The notes beneath the pieces are model-generated. The model did not search any database. It saw only the letters and a program-made list of their open reading frames with translations, and had not been told where the DNA came from. Made by a program: the position numbers and the translations under genes. Shown here piece after piece: positions 22,361 through 26,153 of a stretch of 26,153 bases of DNA (its first letter is position 1; each line of letters begins with the position of its first letter). This DNA is from Pseudomonadota bacterium (GTDB lineage Bacteria; Pseudomonadota; Gammaproteobacteria; Halothiobacillales; Halothiobacillaceae): assembly GCA_021795795.1 (NCBI GenBank), contig JAJYPA010000059.1:1-26153 (forward strand), given 5' to 3'.

Positions 22361-22645
22361 CCTATCAAAGGCTAAACTATTAGCTCTGCGGAACGCCTTG
22401 AGAAAGGTGTTCCTGTTTTTTAAGTGATTTCGCATATCCATTCCAGCCAAGGCAAATATACGCATATACTCTGGCTCAGCCCGTTTCGTGATCCTAATGT
22501 TCCCGGTATCCGGGTCCTGTATTAGGTTCTCAGAAACCGTCCGCAAAGAGAAGCTGCCAAGCACTTTCTCCATGTTCGCCAGCAAATCCGCAGATTGCTC
22601 ATCGGAAAATCCGCACTCGTGTAGTATTTCCTGCATTCCGTTCAT
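22337..22645 (-). CDS. Hypothetical protein
   Basis: 102 residues from the ATG at 22645, with GGAG 9 bases upstream; the longer open frame has no site. It begins MNGMQEILHECGFSDEQSAD, mostly helical, with the central block NLIQDPDTGNIRITKRAEPE and a helical end (AFRRANSLAFDRLG). Possibly DNA-binding from its basic C-terminal third, but no motif is clear. Its last codons are formed by the copy A hairpin element. Confidence 0.6.
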   Translation of the reverse strand: MNGMQEILHECGFSDEQSADLLANMEKVLGSFSLRTVSENLIQDPDTGNIRITKRAEPEYMRIFALAGMDMRNHLKNRNTFLKAFRRANSLAFDRLGMPKHL

Positions 22646-22681
22646 CTGTCCAAACTCCAGCAATAACCCACAAAAGTAAGT

Positions 22682-22720
22682 ATACCACAGCATCTACACA
22701 GGCAGTTGCTTTGGTATTCC
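22682..22720 (-). repeat. GAATACC hairpin element, copy B
   Basis: ATACC (22682-22686) and GGTAT (22713-22717, within GGTATTCC) are inverted; the spacing of 26 is close to that of copies A and C. It lies just upstream of the leftward gene that starts at 22645. Confidence 0.5.
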
Positions 22721-22795
22721 ATGCTTAGTTTCGGCGACGATCTTCTCGTATTTATTGACGCGGCCACCAGATCTTCTGGTGCGGCTGTCAGGCAT
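22694..22795 (-). CDS. Possible 33-residue peptide
   Basis: An ATG at 22795 opens a short frame MPDSRTRRSGGRVNKYEKIV that ends GIPKQLPV. It is basic and helical and lies between two hairpin elements in the same way as the gene at 22337. It has no visible ribosome site. A perfect hairpin (CACCAGA/TCTGGTG, 22765-22781) lies inside it, so the region may be an RNA or a remnant instead. Confidence 0.3.
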   Translation of the reverse strand: MPDSRTRRSGGRVNKYEKIVAETKHGIPKQLPV

Positions 22796-22808
22796 TTTAA
22801 AGAATTCA

Positions 22809-22850
22809 GAATACCACAGCGCCCGACTGGACGCTTCGGTATTCCAAGCC
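22809..22850 (-). repeat. GAATACC hairpin element, copy C
   Basis: Perfect inverted repeat GAATACC (22809-22815) and GGTATTC (22838-22844), with the GCTTCGGTATTCCAAGC block. This is the best-preserved copy. Confidence 0.6.
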
Positions 22851-22924
22851 CCGGCATATAAGCCATGCCAGTGATCAGATTTCCAAAACGCCACCCCGAG
22901 CGCATCGGGGCATACCTTCCCTCT

Positions 22925-22974
22925 GGGGCACTTCCGCCCCACTGGGCCGTGGTGCGCCTCTTTTTATTAAGGAG
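22925..22974 (+). promoter_or_regulatory. Terminator-like hairpin leader directly before a ribosome site, copy 2
   Basis: GGGGCAC (22925-22931) pairs with GTGCGCC (22952-22958) with one mismatch, then TCTTTTTATTA and AAGGAG. A further small hairpin, CCCCG/CGGGG at 22894-22910, precedes it. The stem bases differ from copy 1 yet pairing is mostly kept, which favours a selected structure. Confidence 0.6.
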
Positions 22975-22981
22975 ATACATC

Positions 22982-23194
22982 ATGGACGTAAATGAAGCTA
23001 AAAGACAGAAGGGTCTAAAATATATGGCGCTAAAGATGGCTTTTGAGTCACCTAACGAAACGATTAATGCCATATACCACTCCGGAATGCCAGAAGAGGA
23101 AATCAAAGAACTTCAGTACATCATCAATGCGGCACGCAGAGCCCCAGGATATGATCCAGAAAAGGACGTCATTAAAAAGATGAACATCATCTAA
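22982..23194 (+). CDS. 70-residue hypothetical protein
   Basis: ATG 7 bases after AAGGAG, in a leader like that of the 22080 gene. The protein is helical and charged (MDVNEAKRQKGLKYMALKMA, then MPEEEIKELQYIINAARRAP). No family recognised. Its stop codon overlaps the stop of the convergent gene at 23191 by two bases, so strong transcription of either would run into the other. Confidence 0.65.
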   Translation: MDVNEAKRQKGLKYMALKMAFESPNETINAIYHSGMPEEEIKELQYIINAARRAPGYDPEKDVIKKMNII

Positions 23195-23430
23195 TCTGGA
23201 ACTTCAATATTGTCAATGTGAGGAAGATTCGGATTGAGTGATCTGGCAGTCTCATAGATTCTTTCAAGAATGTCGTATCTTCCGGCATCTGCTATCACTT
23301 CAACCGACTTGGCAAGGGCAATACCCAATGCTTTATCCTGAAAAACCTTTCTGGAACTTGTCCCGCCAATCTCGACGAATATTCGTTCGATTTTGGCATT
23401 GAGAATGGTTTTTCCATTGTGATTTAGCAT
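23191..23430 (-). CDS. 79-residue hypothetical protein, second gene of a leftward pair
   Basis: GGAGG lies 4 bases before the ATG, a strong but close site. The N-terminus reads as strands (GKTILNAKIERIFVEIGGTS), the rest as helices (ALGIALAKSVEVIADAGRYD). The start lies inside the end of the gene at 23424, so the two are translated together. A pair of small coupled genes could be a toxin-antitoxin unit, but neither matches one I know. Confidence 0.65.
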   Translation of the reverse strand: MLNHNGKTILNAKIERIFVEIGGTSSRKVFQDKALGIALAKSVEVIADAGRYDILERIYETARSLNPNLPHIDNIEVPD

Positions 23431-23633
23431 AAAACCTCCTTGGCTATGTCATTATCGGTAGCAATCACCGATATTCCTAATTCGTTTCTGCGGCGCATTT
23501 GTGTGAGCAAATGATCCGCTTCTTCGGGGCGATCATCCAAGATCGCCAGTAACGCCCGCTTATCAAGCGCATTAACGTCTTTACGATGACGTAACTGTCG
23601 TGCGACTTCCTGGAACTCAAAAATCGGTTTCAT
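23424..23633 (-). CDS. 69-residue hypothetical protein, first gene of a leftward pair
   Basis: ATG at 23633 with GGAG 7 bases upstream. The sequence MKPIFEFQEVARQLRHRKDV, then ALDKRALLAILDDRPEEADH, is a basic followed by an acidic helix, and the end is ISVIATDNDIAKEVLC. It overlaps the next gene by 7 bases. No known family. Confidence 0.62.
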   Translation of the reverse strand: MKPIFEFQEVARQLRHRKDVNALDKRALLAILDDRPEEADHLLTQMRRRNELGISVIATDNDIAKEVLC

Positions 23634-23742
23634 CAACTATCTCCAGTGCGGCTGACAACCTTATGTTATCACATGAGAACCTTGTCGCCAGCATTTGCGA
23701 TTTTCGCGGACCATCAAACGCCTATTCCCATAAGGAGTAACC

Positions 23743-23871
23743 ATGCAAAAAGAAACCATCCGGGGCGCGCTACCGCGCCTCAAACCCCGCTTCGGCGTAT
23801 TGCCGGGGCGGATCGAGCGCGACCGTACCAAGTACACGCGTAAATCAAAACATAAGGAGTACAACCCATGA
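23743..23871 (+). CDS. 42-residue basic peptide
   Basis: ATG preceded by AAGGAG. MQKETIRGALPRLKPRFGVL, then GRIERDRTKYTRKSKHKEYN; very basic, probably unstructured or nucleic-acid binding. Its stop overlaps the next start as ATGA, which supports its being a real gene. Confidence 0.55.
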   Translation: MQKETIRGALPRLKPRFGVLPGRIERDRTKYTRKSKHKEYNP

Positions 23872-24071
23872 ACGACTGGAAACCACAATACCACGAGACT
23901 GTGTATTGCATCGTCAACGGCACGATCAAAGAAGAAATCGTAGCCTCTGGCCTGAGCATGAGTAATGCCCTGCGCCTCCTGAGCAAAGGACTTCTGTTCC
24001 CAACCATTGATGATGCGAAGGAATATCTCCGCAAAACCCACGAGATGGAAGAACAGGAGCGTTATCTGTGA
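23868..24071 (+). CDS. 67-residue hypothetical protein
   Basis: Starts within the stop of the 42-residue gene, with AAGGAG upstream. A strand (ETVYCIVNGTIKEEIVASG) is followed by helices (SMSNALRLLSKGLLF and DDAKEYLRKTHEMEEQERYL). Small proteins of this form are common on plasmids. No family is assigned. Confidence 0.65.
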   Translation: MNDWKPQYHETVYCIVNGTIKEEIVASGLSMSNALRLLSKGLLFPTIDDAKEYLRKTHEMEEQERYL

Positions 24072-24116
24072 GCACCACCAACGGTATTCGATCCACACCA
24101 ATCTACGAGGTGTACC

Positions 24117-24899
24117 ATGTCTGAAGTGATTCTAGTACGAGGTATCTGGGGCGCTGGTATTCCAGATGATTTTGGTGTCGTTATCGGCACACAAACGGAA
24201 GCACCCGGCAAGGGCTATACCCGTGTACGCTGGATGACCCGTGGAAATGTTGTCGACTTGTTTGCTCACGTTAAAACGTCCGCCATACCTCCCCACTCAA
24301 ACATCGGGGTCTGGCGCCTCCACCCTGGCGACAACTACTACGACATGGCCCTGCAATTACTGTTGGACGGCCACGACGGTAATGAAGAGGTTGACAGAAA
24401 CCCGGTCTACCACGGCAAGCCGCTGGTAGATGTTCTCACCGAACTCAAACGCCGCGGACTGACACAGGCCGACGTTCTCAGCATATACGGCGTGCCGCGC
24501 GACGAAAACCCTTATGCGTCATTCATCCAGAACCGATTGGCCAATGATAACGATATGGAACTGGATGATAACGTCCTGCTTTCGGAAACCGATGGCGGCT
24601 GCTGGGTGTCGTGCTGGTGTTATGTCGAGGACGAGGCAATCGGGATAAACCGGCTTGCTCTCACCCTGATTGTGGACCTCGATGAACGCGGCATCTTCCA
24701 GGCGCATGTCGAGGATCATATGGGTGACTCGATCTTTGAATTCAGCAACGAAAACGAAGACGGCAGCCCCATTGAGGATGGCGTATGGTTGATCCGTGAC
24801 GGTTATATGCGTCACGGGCGAGACACCTATGGCCTTCTTAACTATCTGCGTGAAATCGGCATCGCCACTAAGGAAAACACGCTGACCGTAACAGGCTAA
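24117..24899 (+). CDS. 260-residue hypothetical protein
   Basis: Begins 45 bases after the previous gene; GAGG is 6 bases upstream of the ATG. An N-terminal beta region (VILVRGIWGAGIPDDFGVVI, then YTRVRWMTRGNVVDLFAHV) may be a small barrel. The middle (HPGDNYYDMALQLLLDGHDG) and the acidic C-terminal half (FEFSNENEDGSPIEDGVW) are not recognised. A helix-turn-helix-like stretch, LTELKRRGLTQADVLSIYGV, lies near residues 106-125. Function unknown. Confidence 0.7.
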   Translation: MSEVILVRGIWGAGIPDDFGVVIGTQTEAPGKGYTRVRWMTRGNVVDLFAHVKTSAIPPHSNIGVWRLHPGDNYYDMALQLLLDGHDGNEEVDRNPVYHGKPLVDVLTELKRRGLTQADVLSIYGVPRDENPYASFIQNRLANDNDMELDDNVLLSETDGGCWVSCWCYVEDEAIGINRLALTLIVDLDERGIFQAHVEDHMGDSIFEFSNENEDGSPIEDGVWLIRDGYMRHGRDTYGLLNYLREIGIATKENTLTVTG

Positions 24900-24936
24900 C
24901 TGATCGGTTCCTCTAACCGCTACAGGAGATTTCTAA

Positions 24937-25542
24937 ATGAAAGGGAAGAACGATTTGCACCGACCTTATCGGTTGATGCCTGACCAGAAGCTATCGGTAA
25001 ATACCAACCCGAGGACTCTTGATGGACTGTATGAAGGGGCCTTGGCATTCCATCAAGACCCGTCCCATATAAAGCGGATGTACCCGTGGGCTGACCGTTT
25101 TGTCTGCGGACTGCCCCTGGCGCCGTGGCAGCGTCCCGTGGTCTGGGATGACAATATGCAAAGCCGCTTTATCGACGCGTTGTGGGCTTGCGTGGACACG
25201 GGCTCCTACATGGTGAATGCATGGGTTGAGTTCACTGGTCGCGGTCTTGAGATGTGCTATCTATCGGATATCGTGATTGATGGCCAGCAACGCCTGACCA
25301 GTATCGATCGGTATTTCAATAATGAAATACCGGCAACTGCTATAGACGGCAAAAAATTGCTGTTCTCCGAAATTACCGAGATAGACTGCCGGTTTTTCAA
25401 AAGCCGAATATTCCCACGGGCCAGCATTGAGACGAATGATGAACTGATTTTGCGTGAAGCGTATGACATGCGCGCCTTTGGAGGCGTGCGGCATACAGAA
25501 GATCAGCGGGCGGCACCAACTGGTGAAGGAGACTGTTTGTGA
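24937..25542 (+). CDS. Short DUF262-domain protein (GmrSD N-terminal-like)
   Basis: A 201-residue protein with AGGAG upstream. The DUF262 signature is present: LAPWQRPVVWDDNMQSRFID (about 61-80) and VIDGQQRLTSIDRYF (112-126). DUF262 is the ParB-like nucleotide-binding domain of GmrS and related defence proteins, which are usually about 600 residues and carry a DUF1524 nuclease domain. Here only the N-terminal domain exists and it ends in an ordinary stop, with the next gene coupled as GTGA, so this seems to be a standalone form, not a break. Confidence 0.8.
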   Translation: MKGKNDLHRPYRLMPDQKLSVNTNPRTLDGLYEGALAFHQDPSHIKRMYPWADRFVCGLPLAPWQRPVVWDDNMQSRFIDALWACVDTGSYMVNAWVEFTGRGLEMCYLSDIVIDGQQRLTSIDRYFNNEIPATAIDGKKLLFSEITEIDCRFFKSRIFPRASIETNDELILREAYDMRAFGGVRHTEDQRAAPTGEGDCL

Positions 25543-25712
25543 TAGACGAAGCTAACAAATCAAAGCCGTGCAGTCGCCACATGTCCATTGCCGATGATAT
25601 GGGTGACAACGAGGCATCCATACGATGCCAGTTGCCCCGTGGACACAAAGGGCCGCATCAAGAGCAGTACACCAGTTGCTCACATGGGACGGTCACCATC
25701 ACCTTTGAATAG
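25539..25712 (+). CDS. 57-residue Cys/His-rich small protein
   Basis: The GTG start overlaps the DUF262 stop. The pattern CSRH ... IRCQLPRGHKGPHQEQYTSC followed by SH has 3 Cys and 4-5 His with the GHxGPH signature found in small phage and plasmid proteins, probably zinc-binding. It is likely translated with the DUF262 protein and may be its partner; that is inference. Confidence 0.6.
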   Translation: MIDEANKSKPCSRHMSIADDMGDNEASIRCQLPRGHKGPHQEQYTSCSHGTVTITFE

Positions 25713-25718
25713 GACCAT

Positions 25719-25928
25719 GTGCCGCCCGTGGACTTCGCCCGTATCGCGCACATGATCCCCAAAGGGGAAACGTGCGTCTCCAAAGACGGCACAAAATGCC
25801 CGTTTTATGCATTGCTGGGTATGGATGAAGAATATCAGAACGTCTTCTGCTACCTGCATGGCGAGCACAATATCGTCTATAACGACGAGTTCCGCAAAGA
25901 CTGGAACTGTCTGGACGCTACGAATTAA
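25719..25928 (+). CDS. 69-residue hypothetical protein
   Basis: GTG at 25719, with AGGA only 4 bases upstream, so the start is not certain. Contains ETCVSKDGTKCPFYALLGMD and VFCYLHGEHNIVYNDEFRKD, with cysteines that could bind a metal. Separated by 6 bases from the previous gene. No family recognised. Confidence 0.5.
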   Translation: MPPVDFARIAHMIPKGETCVSKDGTKCPFYALLGMDEEYQNVFCYLHGEHNIVYNDEFRKDWNCLDATN

Positions 25929-25993
25929 TTACCCACCACCATGGCGAAATTCCTGGTGGCACATTCCACGCACATCCACAGGAGAACTAAACC

Positions 25994-26153
25994 ATGACTA
26001 CCATGGATCAGTTGTGCCAGGCAAAAACGCTCCCCGTACTGCTTCTCGACGATAAGGGGCGTGTAGTCATCTCGCAAAACGGTCACCCAATCAACCGGTT
26101 CGTGGGCATCGCATTCGATTACGTGTGCCGTGCCTTCGTGCTGGTGGATATGG
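25994..26153 (+). CDS. Hypothetical protein, 5' part only
   Basis: Starts after AGGAG (about 9 bases upstream) and runs off the right edge. MTTMDQLCQAKTLPVLLLDD, GRVVISQNGHPINRFVGI and YVCRAFVLVDM are visible. No domain can be named from 53 residues. Confidence 0.5.
   Translation, partial: MTTMDQLCQAKTLPVLLLDDKGRVVISQNGHPINRFVGIAFDYVCRAFVLVDM

Noticed and set aside
22319..22850. Integron attC sites
   Set aside because: The hairpins lack the GTTRRRY core sites and no integrase is present.

Overview
The window looks like accessory DNA (a plasmid or an integrative element) of a gamma- or acidithiobacillia-type proteobacterium. The type IV CRISPR locus, DUF1173 gene, IS200/IS605 element, RecG-like helicase, standalone cysC and run of tiny coupled genes point to a mobile element. 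Acidithiobacillus is my best guess at the host, but this is inference: no rRNA, tRNA, replication or conjugation gene is visible to settle it.

Region 1 (1-6740, leftward) is a type IV-A CRISPR-Cas operon, transcribed csf2 (Cas7) - csf4 (DinG helicase) - csf1 - csf3 (Cas5) - cas6e-like - cas1 - cas2, and then the first repeat of a CRISPR array that runs off the left edge. Most type IV loci lack adaptation genes. Here a type I-E-like Cas1 with intact catalytic residues and a type I-E-like Cas2 sit in the same coupled operon. The leader appears to overlap the 3' end of cas2 and carries an IHF-like site next to the first repeat.

Region 2 (6741-11950, mostly rightward) has a 615-base gene-free spacer, a DUF1173 protein, an orphan BrnA-like antitoxin and the 5' stub of a third gene. 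That stub is cut off by an IS605-type element (divergent tnpA and tnpB, hairpin ends). After it come a membrane-anchored coiled-coil protein built of twelve 11-residue repeats and a rho-independent terminator.

Region 3 (12005-21576, all leftward) starts, in transcription order, with a dense set of about a dozen genes, many overlapping by a few bases: a small coiled-coil protein, a metallophosphoesterase fold missing several metal ligands, an acyl-carrier-like protein missing its phosphopantetheine serine, a small membrane protein, a PLD-like protein, another membrane peptide, APS kinase CysC, more small membrane and coiled-coil proteins, a FimV/TPR-like protein, an unknown protein, and two related membrane proteins. 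I do not recognise this cassette as a described system. A small hypothetical gene and a RecG-like helicase with a large insertion follow; the helicase has its own promoter overlapped by a 20-bp palindrome.

Region 4 (21577-26153) holds many small genes on both strands. Two have a repeated leader that forms a terminator-like hairpin directly before the ribosome binding site. A second family of hairpins lies on the other strand. A short DUF262 protein is the only recognisable domain here. A nearly identical palindrome (GGGATCAA-A-TTGATCCC) occurs three times, each time at a boundary between these modules.
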